Translations under genes and position numbers: made by a program
The notes under the pieces: model-generated
The model's input: the letters and a program-made list of their open reading frames with translations, nothing else
Databases searched by the model: none
Told to the model about the DNA's origin: nothing
From: Chrysomallon squamiferum
Lineage: Eukaryota; Mollusca; Gastropoda; Neomphalida; Peltospiridae
Assembly: GCA_012295275.1 (NCBI GenBank)
Contig: CM022670.1
Coordinates: 13,698,083 to 13,762,082 of the forward strand
Reading direction: 5' to 3'
DNA: 64,000 nt
Shown here: piece by piece, positions 1 to 14,369 of the stretch
Layout: each line of letters opens with the position of its first letter
How positions within the stretch are numbered: the first letter of the stretch is position 1

Positions 1-134
1 ATATTTAAGAATCTACTTTCACTTTCAATTTCATGAATTTTTATTTAGTTTTTATACTTGTCACTTTAAAATTCGCAATCTGCGATCTTATTCATACTTC
101 AGTAAATAAAGCAGCAACAACAAAATGTTGTATT

Positions 135-168
<34 letters not shown>

Positions 169-456
169 AAAAGCGAAATGTTTTACAGGTAGTCAGATAC
201 AAACAGAAAGTTATTTTACTTTAAGTTAATATATGTTATTAGTATACATAGAACTTAATTTATATTTGATTTTTGTTTTGAATTAATAATAATAGTGGTA
301 GTAGTAGTAGTACTAATAATAGTAGTAGTATTAATAATAATAATAATAATAATAGTAGTACTAGTAAGTAGTAGTAGTAGTAGTAGTAACGGTAATAGTG
401 GTAGTAGTAGTAGTAGTAGTAGTAATAATGATAGTAGTAGTAGTAATAATAATAGT

Positions 457-491
<35 letters not shown>

Positions 492-629
492 TTATATTTT
501 ATTTATTATACTGTATTTTGTTTGTAATTTTTAAAGTATTTATCTTCTTTTGTTATATTCCAAGTGTTTATGTATGTCTGAGTGGATGTGTGTGTATGTA
601 TGTAATGTGTGTATACATACATACATACA

Positions 630-660
<31 letters not shown>

Positions 661-712
661 TTATTTATATGTATACATGTATACATGTATCTATTACTTT
701 TTTATTTCACAG
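1..712 (+). other. 5' flank of HLTF-like copy A
   Basis: Non-coding sequence upstream of the first coding exon of copy A. The opening 120 bases (pyrimidine-rich stretch, then ATCTGCGATCTTATTCATA) recur upstream of copy B near 20510-20640 and copy C near 44597-44690, so the start of the window falls inside the duplicated spacer. The rest is simple sequence: (TA)n at about 138-165 and 632-658, and a mixed AGT/AAT triplet tract at about 288-489. Long open frames here are low-complexity artefacts. A matching triplet tract precedes exon 1 in all three copies. Confidence 0.7.
288..489. repeat. AGT/AAT triplet microsatellite upstream of copy A
   Basis: About 200 bases made almost entirely of AGT, AAT and a few ACT triplets. 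Similar tracts lie at about 20778-20880 before copy B and 44691-44850 before copy C, in the same position relative to exon 1, so the array was present before the gene was duplicated. Confidence 0.9.
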
Positions 713-780
713 TTGAAAAAAGAAGAGTGAAATGCTCTGACATTGTTAATGAAAATGAGGAAAAAAGTGAATTAGTGAAA
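713..780 (+). other. Copy A: 5' UTR part of first visible exon
   Basis: Follows a pyrimidine-rich acceptor ending CACAG at 712. It is open in frame with the downstream protein, but I treat it as untranslated. In copy C the matching stretch carries a 14-base deletion and a separate 14-base insertion, each breaking the frame before the shared ATG, which fits non-coding sequence. The exon that would precede it lies outside the window or was not recognised. Confidence 0.5.
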
Positions 781-3700
781 ATGCAATCTAACGATGGAAA
801 ACCATGGAAACCTTATCTTAGTAAAAATGATGTTGAGTGGCTGGCTGAGCTCAGCCAAGCACAAAGTACATCAACAGTGGCGGAGATGCTGGACGATGGG
901 GAAACACTGTTGTGTACACTTTACAGTGAGATTGCTGGAATGCTGTATTTTAATGGCAAAGTAAGATAAAATGTTTTAAATTATTTAATTATTTATTGAA
1001 TTTATTTATTTCTACACGATTTATTTATATATGAAAGTATAATTGTATCTGTTATTTAGAAAAATTATACAGAAATAAACCAGTGGTAATGCTGGTAAAT
1101 GTATTTATTTATTTACAAATCGTAGTTTTACTTGTTACTGAACACCAGCCTTTGCTGATCATAAAATATAACAAAATGACAAGTATGCATCAAGGTCACT
1201 TTCACACACACACACACGCGCGCGCGGTCTGTGTGTTTAAGGGTGTTTAGTATCATACTTTATTATTGGCAAAGAATCATTAAGAGATAAAAAAAAATTA
1301 GATTCATACAGTTTAAAACAGAGAAATAATTCAGATTCAGTTTACAGTTTAAATCAGAGAGATAATTCAGATTAAATTTGTTGATTAAACAAGATAAATC
1401 ATTTGTGTTTGAATTTGTAGGTTGGTCACCTTGAAAAAGTAAATCTTCTAAGAGAACCCTGCAACTGTTTTGATCCCAATGCCATCATGGTGCTAAATAA
1501 AGATAGAATAAAAATGGGATATATTGAGAAAACGAAGGCCAAGCCACTGGCTGGAATCATAGACCATCAGTTGGCTAGAATTGAAGCGTACGTAGAGTAT
1601 GATAATATTTCCAGGCTGGATTTATTACTGCAAGATCTTAACAGACAGAAACTTTACTTTATTTATTTTAGGATTCCATTATTACTAATATAATTGTTTT
1701 GTTATTAATATTTGTAACTGCTATAGCATTCATTTTGAGAAATTTAAGTGGACAATAAATATGGAAAAATTGTGGGATGTACTTAGAGAAGTATGACCTT
1801 TTTTATTTTAGGATTCCATTGTTATTATTAATATTTGTAACTGCTATAGCATAATGGTAATTCATTTTGAGAAATTTAAATCTGAAAAAAAGAAAAAAAA
1901 GAAAGATAAAACTAATGTTTTAGTAAATTTATTATAGAATATGCTTTATGGAATTTCTGTATGTTTTTATTCTTTAAAACAGAAAAGGCCAGGTAGGAGA
2001 CAGAGGTAGTCCTTATTATCAAGTGTTGTAGTGAATTAGAATGTTTTACAAAAGTGTTGCACTTATCTTGTAAAGTTACTTGTCCTACAGCAAAATGTTC
2101 AGCCCTAAAAAATTAAAAGAGTTGTTTTGAGTAAAAATCAATGTATCTTACAGTGCATGACTGAAAACAAGGTTCATTAAGTCTAGGCAAATGTAAGACA
2201 ACAACGACAACAAATAAAAAGAAAAAGAACACTGATAAAACTGTATGTAATAAATGGTTAGTTGCTCTGTTTTAATAATCATTTGGTTTAATTAACATAC
2301 ATAAATTATGAGAAGACAGTCAGATCACAATGTGAGCAGTGCTGGATCACAGCCAGTGAAATAACACAGCCCTCAGAATATAAGTATGTGTCTATTTTCA
2401 AAACTGTAGTCCTATAAACAGTTAATTGAATCTATCTATTTATCTATCTATCTGTATCCACACACATCAGAACTGTTTTCATCAGAACTGTATTTTCATT
2501 TTTCAGTGTAGTTCAACAAGACGTTTTTACATTTGGGGTTAATCTAGAAATCTGGTGCAAGCAAAAAAACTGTCAATGTGTTTCATTTATTCTTCAAGAT
2601 CTCTCATTTACAACAAATAATGTATCAAAAGAGGTCTGTGTTTAATATATCTCTTTGTAAAGAATACACATAATAATAATATTAATAAGTAGAAGTAGAA
2701 AAATGGTAATGATGATGATGATGATAATGCTAATAAAAGGAATAATAATAATTATAATAATAATAATAATGTTGATGATTATATAATAATAAAAACAGTC
2801 TCTCATATTTAATTTATGCAAAAATCATAATTGCATACTTGTACATAAATCAAATTTAATTTCCAGATACAGGTATAATTTCTTTTATTCATCTATTCAG
2901 GTGGACAGATTATTTGAATCTTTACCTGAGGGTGACAAAACATCAATGGCAGAGGCAGCACCAGTCAGTATTGACTAAATTTTGTTTTACTTCATATTTA
3001 AACAATTGTTTCTTATATATTTTTTCTAAATATCAATATTAATTTTTAATTACTAATTAATTATATGTAAATACATTCTGACAAGTACGTATCATATTTT
3101 GGATGTGTGTGTGTGTGTGCATGCTTGTGTGTGTGTCACTTTTACCCTCACTTTGTACTTTTTTATTTGATCTTCAACTATATGTGTATATACATAGCTA
3201 TAAATTAATAAAAATATGTTGAATGTCTTTAAATAAAAAAAATGTTCTTTGTCGTTTGTTCTTACACTTCCTATAATATAAATACTTTATTCATTCTTCC
3301 AAGTGATTAATTTGAAATCTAATCTATTCTTTGCTAATAATAAAGGCTGACAATATCATGGCTTACTCAAGTAAATACTGAACTGATTACTGTTTTTCCT
3401 TGTTGTCCAGAAATAAATAAAATAATTACAGAATTTCAAGATATATATATATATATATTTAAAATTTTGAAATTCAGTTTTTACTTTTCATTTGCTGTTA
3501 CATGAATCCATGGCCAAAAATTTAGGTTTCATTCCTATCAAATTCTTCCATTTGTGAAGTTATTTCAGTTGTTAAAATGGCATCTAAAGTTTTCCATAAT
3601 GGTGAAAGACACCAAGACTAAATTTTACCCCATCATTTTGGTTACAAGATTTTGAAAGTATTGTGTTTATTTTGCAGGCTGTGAAAACAGCACTGTATCC

Positions 3701-6700
3701 TCATCAGAAACAAGCTTTGCACTGGATGATATCACGTGAAAATGATAACATCCTGCCACCATTTTGGGAAGAACAGATGAATGGGACTTACTACAACACA
3801 ATGGATAAATCAACAGTCAAAAAAAGGCCCAAAAGCATCAAAGGAGGTAGATTAAAATATTCCTTAGTTAGTGCCCCCATAGATATATATGCATTTTAAC
3901 AAGAAACAAAACAATCACTCTGAAGAACACAAAATATATGGACATTATTTATTAGCACCATTACATAAACTGGTTACTTTAAATAAAGAGTGTAAAGTAA
4001 GAATATTGGATTCAATTTTAGGTCTTCTAGCTGATGACATGGGTTTAGGCAAGACAGTGACAATGATTACCTTGATTCTGACAAACTCTGCTGACAAAAA
4101 ACCACTGGTGGAACTAAACTCAAACTGTCAAATGCTGCCAGTTCAAATAAAAGAAGAAGTAAGTACAGAAGATTATTCCACATTAATTTGGAACCCAGTA
4201 CTGGGGAGCCTGGGGACTGATAAGCCATTTTTAAGATATTGGCCATTTTGCCCAAACCTTGTTAGCTGTTGACTGAAAAACTGTTGATACTTAAGAAGGC
4301 ATACTGTTCTTGATTACAATATAGAGTCTGATAGGTTGTTTTCAACAATATCGTTGTGGGAGACACTTATGTAATTGGACTTCATATTCCCCATTGTCAT
4401 CTTTTGGTTGTGAAATTATACCTGTCTAGTGAACATTGCTCTTCATTAGCTCTGCTGAGAAGAGATCTCTGTCTGTCTTCCATTCTTTATTTCTATGCAT
4501 TTTTTTTATATACCTGATACAGCACTCTGGTCTATCCAGAAGAACAGTACTACCAGTAATTAATTATCTATCAAATAACATTGATTTTATAGCTTTATAT
4601 TCCTCGGAAATGCAGTGGGATCCAATGAGCCACCTACCCATGGGACCCCTTAAAAAATGGCTAATTTGTCCCCAAAACTACTTATTTTAGCCCAGTGTAC
4701 CATATGTGTGATCGATTAAAACTGCATTTAAAAAATAACTAATAAAAAAATCAAACCTTTACAGGATCTATGAAATATGTATTATCACCTCAAAATTAAA
4801 TTGTAATCAAAACACAAAACAGTTACTCAAGATAATCAAAACCTACTTTTTGACTGATGTGTTCATGGATTGCTGCAAAGCTCTCTGAACAATATCGGGT
4901 GAGGGCGATATCTTATAGTAGCTGGATTGATGGTGGATATATGTCACTATCATTTTGCAATCAGAAGTTCATGGGGTGGCTCAAAGGTCCCTATAGCTCA
5001 CAGGTCCCCAGTTTCCCTACATAACAAAGGGAAATAGAAACAATAACATTTCCAAAAGAAATATTTGTTTTCTTTACTGCTGAACAGAAAAACTGCTAGC
5101 AAGTTCACAGAATTATTTTGCAGATAATTGGTTATAATGATAAAATTAAATGTACGTCTAGGATTTTAATCATTATGTGATGTAAACTCGCTTTTCTGAG
5201 TTGAGAGAAGTTTTTTAAAAAATGTGACAAGTTAACAGAGTATTGTACACTGCCCAGGAAGGATCATATACTGATACTGGCTGATGATAAATAATTTGTT
5301 TTCGTTAATGATAAATCCGGGGATATTTTAATCTCTACCTAACCATACAAAAGTGATTAAATATTCACTGGTAATTTGTTATTAAGAAAACTGTAAACTG
5401 TGATACAATATATCTCCTTTTGTTAACCTTATATAAATAAAACAGAAACAATGATGAGAATAAATAAATTTAGTTACCTTTACTAATAATAAAGTATCTT
5501 ACATAGAAATAAAAAAAGTTTTACAGACAATTAGAAAAAGAACCACTAAAAGTCATTTATTCATTTTGTTTTGTATCTTATTTGTAAAGAAAATATCATC
5601 AGTCTATTGTTAGCACTCTGCTGTTCTTCTGTCTGTGTTAAGATGATATCATAAATCATTTTACAGTCAGTGTAAACATTACTTAATTTATTTTCAATTT
5701 AATTTTCAGAATCTTTTGGGTTTTGCTGAATATGGTGGTAACATGAAAATGGTTAATAATTTATCAGATGTTGACCCACATCCCTCAACAAGCAAGACAC
5801 ATGAAGATTGTGAAGTAATTGTAATATCAGATTCTGATGAAGAAGAAGGTGGGTAGAATTTAGTTTTTTAGTAAAGTAAATGTTAAGTTAGAAATTAAAA
5901 TTCAGTAATGTTATAAGTAATTAAAATTCAGTAACGTTATAATTAATTAATAATTATAATTTATAATTTATTAATTGTAATATCAGATTCTGACCAAGAA
6001 GAAGCTGGTAGAATTTACTTTTTATTTAAGCAACTGTAAAATTGAAAATTAAAATTTAGTAATGTTATAATTACTTACAAAGGTAGGTTACCATGGAAAT
6101 TAATCTAAAGCATACTGCTACATTTACATTTAAATATAACATTTAGCGTGGTAAATATAATAACTAGTTGTGTCAAGAATAAAATCAGAGTTTGTTTTTA
6201 TTTTCTTTTCTCTGCAGTTGCATATGTCCAGAAAATATTATTTTTTTAATCTGAATTTACTTTGGGTTTTTTAGAGACAGATAATGATAACAGAGATAGA
6301 CAAGATGATGTGCCCAGCACTCCCAAAACATTTTCATTGACAGCAAAGTAAATTTTTATTTTTTATTACTTTAAAAAAAAAAAAAAAATTTTAAATCTTT
6401 AAAAATACAACCAGTATTATTTCATGAAGCATAAATCATCAACAATGCATATCACTATCAGTCATCCATTTCTCTCAAAATATAGTGATTGACCAAAAAA
6501 TTCGTGATTCTACTTTGATTAATGGTGATATGTATTTTTTTTAAAAGAATATAATAATTTAGCGAAGTTGATTCCTGATAAAATGAACTTTGCTATATAC
6601 TATCACACTCATGTACTTCAGTTGTTGTAATTTGTAAATGCAAGCATTGTATAATCAAAATGCAAGCTTTGTATAATTAAATAATTATATATTACACAAT

Positions 6701-7622
6701 ATATAATGCATTAGTCTGTAGAATATATGACTTAGGTTTTAGCTTTATTTTAGCTTTTGTATTATCAGCTTGACTCAGGTCAGTTTTGTAGTTACCAGGT
6801 TGCCATCTTGTCTGGTTAGCTAGATTGAGAGTTGTCCGATTAGACAATAAGCTAGTTGTCTGATTAGTTGGTTGGCCATTTGTTTGGTAAGCTTCTTTAC
6901 TATTCATTTGTCTGACTTTCTGCTTAGTGGTTGGTAGTTATTTGCTTAGCTGATTAGCTGTTTTTTCTTGTTATATCACTTGTTGTCTGCTTGTTCTGTT
7001 GACTTCAATATATATCTCAATTAGTTGAAATTACTATGATATATGTTTTATTAATGTTTATGTGGAAATTTAGCAGTATTTTAATATAATAATTTTATGT
7101 GACAGATCAAGCAGAAAACGTCGGTTGTCCAGTATCAGTGATATGGATGATACAGATGATGACACAGATGATGACACAGATGATGACACTTATAGACAGA
7201 AAAGTGAGTGACAGCTCTCATAATATTGTGAATACTTATTGATATGTTGTTTATTGATATTAGAAAATGAAGAAAAATATAATATGGATTCAAGTTTCTT
7301 TTTACAACTGAAGTCTGGCAGTTTCAATATATAAAAAATGTTTATAAAAATGTGAAAACATGTTTATGTTTTAGGTGAATATATAGATCTCTCACACACA
7401 CACACATACAGTCTCCCATCACCATACATTCATACATTACAACTTATTTAAATACATACAGACACAAATACATATTCATCAGATATATATACACACATCT
7501 CTTATTTTAGGATAATTCTAGAAAATATTATTTAAAAGAAAAGTGATTATGTTCTTTTTTGTTTAACTGTGAATTTAACAATGAAAAATATTAAGTATAT
7601 TAACCCCACTAAATTGAATATA

Positions 7623-7660
<38 letters not shown>

Positions 7661-8236
7661 AGTAGTAGTATTTTTGTTTTTGTTTTTATTATGTTAATAG
7701 ATCATTTTCAAAACTCTTCTGCCAGAGGCAAAAGTGAAATGAAAAGAATCTGCATAAATCTTTTTCCAGAAAAATCAGAAGTAAGATTTTAAACTTTAAC
7801 TGAGAGATGCATAAGTATCAGAATGGCTGAACATATAATGTGAAAAATATTCTATTATTTAAAGCAGACAGTTTCTAATAACATTTTCACACTTATCTGT
7901 GCTGATGTGGCAGTGGAGTGCTCAGATAAAAATAGAGGAAAACAGCAAGGAATCTTTTGCTTGCACATTATATTACATGCCAAGGTCTTTGTTACACCTT
8001 AAGATTTAAACAGTTAGTATTTAATTTTAATAAATTATAGAAGTGTGTTTGATTTTAAATTTCAATTTTTTATGTCTAATGTATTTCAGATCAGGTCATT
8101 TGAGAGAGATAGTGAAGATTCTGATTATCTCCCTTCTCTTAGCAATTCACCAATGTCAAACCAAATATGTGACAGTGACAGCTGCAGTAAGTAACTGACA
8201 AAGAGAAAACAAATTAAAAATAAGCATTAAGAAAGG

Positions 8237-8285
<49 letters not shown>

Positions 8286-8715
8286 GCTATTTACCCCTGT
8301 CTACAAGAGATACTAATCAGAAAGTATAATTTATTTTATTTTCCAGTTATTTATATATTCATTAAAAATAAAATAAAAGCATGTTAAGTAAATATTAAAT
8401 ATTTATCATACATCTCAAACTGCTCATCTTAATATATTTAGGTGATGATTATACTCACTATTGCAACCCAGTGGAAAATGATGATTTACCATCACCTGAA
8501 CCAGTAACAAATGGTGATTTACCATCACCTGAACCAGTAACAAATGGTGATTTACCATCACTGGAACCAGTGAACGACAGTGATGAACTTCTGTCAAATG
8601 AAGAAGATGCAGTGACAAGAAGTGAAGGTAGGTAGTAACTGGACATTAGTTATTTATTTTTGTTTTAATTTCTCTTTGAATATTTCCTCTAACACTGATA
8701 AAATAACAATACAAT

Positions 8716-8753
<38 letters not shown>

Positions 8754-9579
8754 GAATTATTTATTTATGTATTTATATTTTTATTTAGTGAAATTGTTAA
8801 TTTATATATTGTTATTTCATTGGCTCTTTTCTTACCTTTCTTACTACTACCACTACTAGTAAAATTAGTACTACGACAAAAACTACTACTACTGCTGTTG
8901 CTACTAAAACTATTAATAATGTTGTTATTAATTACTTAATTTATTTTTATAATAAATAATTCTTTTTCTTTCATTACTAATTTTTATGGATTTCAGTTTT
9001 ATTATTCTTTAGTGTTTTATATTTTATTTCAATTGGAATGTAGAAGAAGATGAATTTGATTCCTTGAGAGCAAATGCAACTCTTATAATTTGTCCACTTT
9101 CTGTGATGGATATCTGGAAGGTGATATATTTCCTCCTTTAATTTAGTTTCATTTTACATATAAGCATTTCTCTAGTCAAAGATGTGATTTAGATAAAGCA
9201 CTTTGATGATTAAGTCAAGGATTAAGTCACAAAACCAGCACTGAAAAAAACATCATGCAGTTACAATTGTGTCTGTATTTTTTTTTTTTTTTTTTTTATC
9301 TGGAATAGTTTACAGTAATTAGACCTTCATATTTCAATCAAATTATAATATATTTGTTATTAATACAGTCTGTTGTGCTTGCTGTGTATCATCTCTGCAT
9401 TTGGCGATATGTAAATTTTGTCAAAATTAGATCATATGTCATCACTGTCCTAAAAAAACCTGAACATCATAAATATCATACAATGCATTGTATTGAAATA
9501 ATTTATCTTTCCTATTTCCTTTTTATTATTATTTTTTTTTTTTTCATTGTTTGTAATAAATGTCTGAAAACCTTTAAGG

Positions 9580-9620
<41 letters not shown>

Positions 9621-10566
9621 AAACATACACAAATATAAGAAAAAACATATATAACAAATGTCCATCTTCGTTTGACCATCTGTGTTAATTAACTATTATA
9701 GTAAATTTTAATCTTTGACTGAAACAATTGGATAACCCTGCTTTGATAGTTTAGAAATTTGTTCTTTTGATAGATGCAGATAGAGGAACATGTTCATCCT
9801 GATGTCCATCTTAATGTTTACACATACCATGGAAAAATGCGTTCGAGTGAAATTCTTGCAAACCAAGATATAGTTTTTACAACATATGGTACAGTGACAT
9901 CTGATTTCAAGAGAAGAAGTGTATGGGACTCTTTTTTTTGTGATATCTCTGATAATATTTCTTTATTTATATTTTGTTTTTATTTTTTATTTGTTTCTTT
10001 ATTTATTTATTTGTATTTTTCTTTATTTCTTTGTGTTTTTGTTTGCCTAGTTTTCCTTTATTGAAAATGACATGTTCAAAATATATAAGCACTAGTTTTG
10101 CATATATTAAATTTTATTTTATGTGTTATTTACTTACCTATTCAATATATTACACTATATGTAATGCTTGTTTTCCCATGAAGCCAAAACAAAGCTAAGA
10201 TGTCAGACATATATCTAACTACATGTACATCTCTAAACTCTAAGCATACAGTATTTACGTATAAAACTAAACATGTCGCATACCAAACTTAAAAACTGGG
10301 TTTGTTCTCATACATCATAGCAGCAGCTGCAAAGAAGCCCAAATGGCAATGTCCATGAAAGTGTGAGATGGCAATAGTTCAGTGTCACAAAGTTGTATCA
10401 GGAGAGATTGTCTGCAGTTACTTTTGCATTACTAATAAGCAATGGATGTATTTGGACACAGTGCAGTGAGTCAGTATAGGAAAATTTAAACTGGCATCAG
10501 TCATGTCTGAAACACCCGAGCTGCAGTCTATAAAACACACACACACACATATACACAAATGAACTG

Positions 10567-10629
<63 letters not shown>

Positions 10630-13600
10630 AAACATACACACTCATACACACACACACACACACACACAGAAAAAAAAGTATGATCCTAATCAATAAAATG
10701 TTTTTGTTTTTATAGCAGAAAAATCATACAATACTTGATGTCCCTTGGCTGCGTGTTATTCTTGATGAAGGTCACTTGATTAGAAATTCCTCCACTAATA
10801 GGGCAAAGGCAGTTAAAGAGCTGAAAGCAGAGAGAAAGTGGATTCTGACAGGTACCAGCAACAGATTCTTTGGTTTATATACCATAATAATAGATTAATG
10901 AACAAATGAATAAACTAATCAAATGAAAGACATTTTATTATTATTACTAACAGTTGGCACCAAAAATTGTGGTTATTGTAAAGAAAGATTGAAAAAAACT
11001 GAAATGCTGTTTACATTCAATGGATTACTCCAACTGACTGGCTGTCTGTTGTAACATAAAATTATAACATTATAACATAAAATCACTAATATATTCTGTT
11101 CTATGTATATAAACAAAACATGGGGTTAGCACTCAGGACCTGTTTGAAGGTACAGTGTGTTCTAGGTAACACTGAGACGTGGCAAATAAATGAATATCAA
11201 ATATATAGACAGTGACACTGAAAACACTTCAAATTTGATAGTTATTATATGTCCAACATAATCATAACAATGATGAATATGAACACAGATGCACACATAT
11301 GCATACACACATAAACACAAACACAAACACAAACACACACTCACAACCAAATAACATACATACACACGTAACTGTTTTTATTTTAAGTAGTGCTGTGCTT
11401 TTTTTCTATCCAGGCACACCCATTCAGAACTCCATTCATGACTTGGGATCTCTAGTGAGTTTTCTAAACATTCCACACTTGACAAATTCTGTGTTGTGGA
11501 GAGATGCTATAGCAACACCAATTGAAAGGGGAGACACATCTGCACTTAAGTAGGTGACCATCCAGTACACTAACTATTCCAGTGAAACAGGAAGGGATGT
11601 TCAATTAAATGACAGTTTCTTTTTTATCTTTTTTGTAAAGTCAAAACAGATAACGATAATATTTCTAATATCAATCTGTTATATTTTCAGTAACAAAATT
11701 TATGTTTCAAATTTAAAATATATATCTTGTTTTTATAACATTTAATCAATATTTATTTGGAAGTACTATTACTGTTATTTTATTTTATTCTTATAGATGC
11801 ATACATATATATGCTTTATTTTGAAGTGTTGTTATTATTTTTAAAGTTATGATGAAATTGTTTGCCTGTCTGTCCTCTATAGACATGTACAACACTTACT
11901 GGCCAACATAGCAATGAGAAGAACAAAAAATCCAGAAGGTGGATGGCAAACCACTGGTTCAGCTTCCTAACAAGACAGAAATCACAGAAAGAATAAAGTT
12001 CTCAGAAGAGGAGAGAAATATCTATGATCGCATATTCACAGAAGGAAGAGAGATGATCAGACAGTTTAGTAATGTGTAATATAAAACAAAAGATAAAATA
12101 AGTTCTGAAAACCTATTTAAATGTTATTTCTAATGTGCTTTAGACATAATTAGCAGATTTAATTTTTGCTAATTTTCAATAATTATTCACTTTTAAAGTT
12201 GTTGAATAATAAAAAAAATAAAAATTATTTGTTTTATGTCTATGTTATTTTATTAATGTTTTGTCTTGTTAAAAGTATATATTTTATCTTCTTTCTTTTT
12301 AATTTTTTTTAAAGGCATTTTGAAGACAATACTGTGCTGCCTAATTATACTGACATGTTTCTTGTCCTACTACGCCTTCGTCAGATGTGCTGTCATGTTT
12401 GGCTGATTGCTGAACTAAAGCATTTAACACAAGGTAAAAAAGTTCAATACCAAAAGCTGCGATGCAGACACATTTTAAATAAGTGGTATTTGTTATTCGT
12501 TATTCTTTTTAAAAATTCAACTGAAACATTCAACACAAGGTAAAAAAGTACAGTACCCACAGCTTGAAGGCAGACACATTTTAAAAAAGTGATTATTTGG
12601 TACTGGTCATCCTTTTTTAAATTCTGTAAAAGTTTTACAATGTGTAAATTATTAATGCCGTTATACGTATCTGTAAGTGTTTGTGTGCATTTGTATATGT
12701 CTCTGTCTGTTCATCCATTCTTCAGTCCATGTACTTGTAGGCCTGTAATGTTTGTATATGTTATATAATAAGCAGATGGACCAAATGATAGTGAAGATGA
12801 AAAAACAAGAAGAAAAGCAATAGCTATCCTGAAATCGGGATCTGATAAAGAATGTTCAATTTGTTTGGATAGAATTAACTCCCCTGTTGTCACACGTTGT
12901 ACCCATATCTTCTGTCGGAAATGTATCCAAGATGTCATTGACAGAGAAAAGGTCTGTTACTGTAATAAAAACATTTGTTGTTTTTCTTCTAATATTTTAT
13001 AACACTAGTGTATAATAACTAATTTAAAGTGTGATAAAATATCCTTTCATTCCTGTATTTTTCACCTACTCCTTTCTATATATATATATTATTTAAAATC
13101 TTAAATACCTTATCGTAGATAATATAGATATTGAAATAAATTTAGGACACACTTCATTGAAGGATCAGTTAAATAAGTTTATGGACAATTAAATCTTCTT
13201 CTCAGTTATTTATTGTTCATTACCATCCAGTCTGAATGACGTTTTGCTATTCATGTACGTTTTAAAGCACATAGTTACTGTTTGCAGCCCAATGCAACAT
13301 GTCCACTGTGTAGAAAAGATTTAAGTCAGGATGATTTAATTGAGGTCACCCTGGATGATGATGAAACACCCTTTGTCATTCCAGACAACTGGAAATCAAG
13401 TGCCAAGGTATTTCAGATATTTCTAGACAATCTCATTCTTAGTAAATATTCTAGATAATAATTTTTTTGTTTTAGATTATTTTAAAATCCAGTAATCAAG
13501 AATGTTATTTGCACACCAGATGTTCCAAGCTAGAGATCTGTAATAGATTATATACAAACAAAATATGTTAATATGTTAATATATACAGTTATCCATTTAC

Positions 13601-14283
13601 ACAAAATATTTTAGACATTCTGCAACTGTAAAAAATGAGTAACTATGATATTCTAGACACCAGCTATGATAATTTAGACACTGACTATAGTATTGTACAT
13701 TTTGACGGTTGTTTACCCACTTTCAAACAATGTAAAATTGGAACGCCCGCCAAATTTAATCTTAAATGATATGTATTAACATTTTAAATAAAAGTTGAAT
13801 TAATTATTAAAATATTAACTACTCTAACACTGAACAGAGAAAAAAGAGAAACAGAACTCCTTATATACGAATATCCATTTACTTGTGCATTACACATACA
13901 CATTATAAAACATAAAAAAAAAACTAAGCATACAACATCAGAAAAGATATTGTTGTCCAGTCAAAAGCCCACGATTTGCTCCAGTGAAACTTGGCCAAAG
14001 TGCCCACTATAGCCAGTGTCTATCGTAGTGTCTGTCTGTACAGTTGTTTAAAATATAATATTCTAGACAATAAACAGATTTTCTAGACAAAGTCTACAAT
14101 ATTCTAACTTTCTTGAGTAAAATTCTAAGAATCTACAAGTCTGATTTTCTGTGCTAAGTATGCGGTGCTAATATATATTCTAATACAATAAATATTTCTG
14201 TGCCTTTAGTGGCTCCTGTTTTTGACTTCCCCATTATCATTCACAGTATGTTGAATTATAAGACAATCAGCAATATACAATTC

Positions 14284-14369
<86 letters not shown>

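Noticed and set aside
295-730. Open frames rich in Val, Ile, Ser and Asn at the window start
   Set aside because: Translations of AGT/AAT and TA microsatellites, with no conservation of frame between copies.
1588-1690. Extension of exon 2 to the TAA near 1690 (ISRLDLLLQDLN...)
   Set aside because: Open in all three copies and tempting, but it ends in a stop with no donor. The phase-2 donor GC|GTACGT joins exon 3, which restores the HIRAN strand FTFGV...IW.
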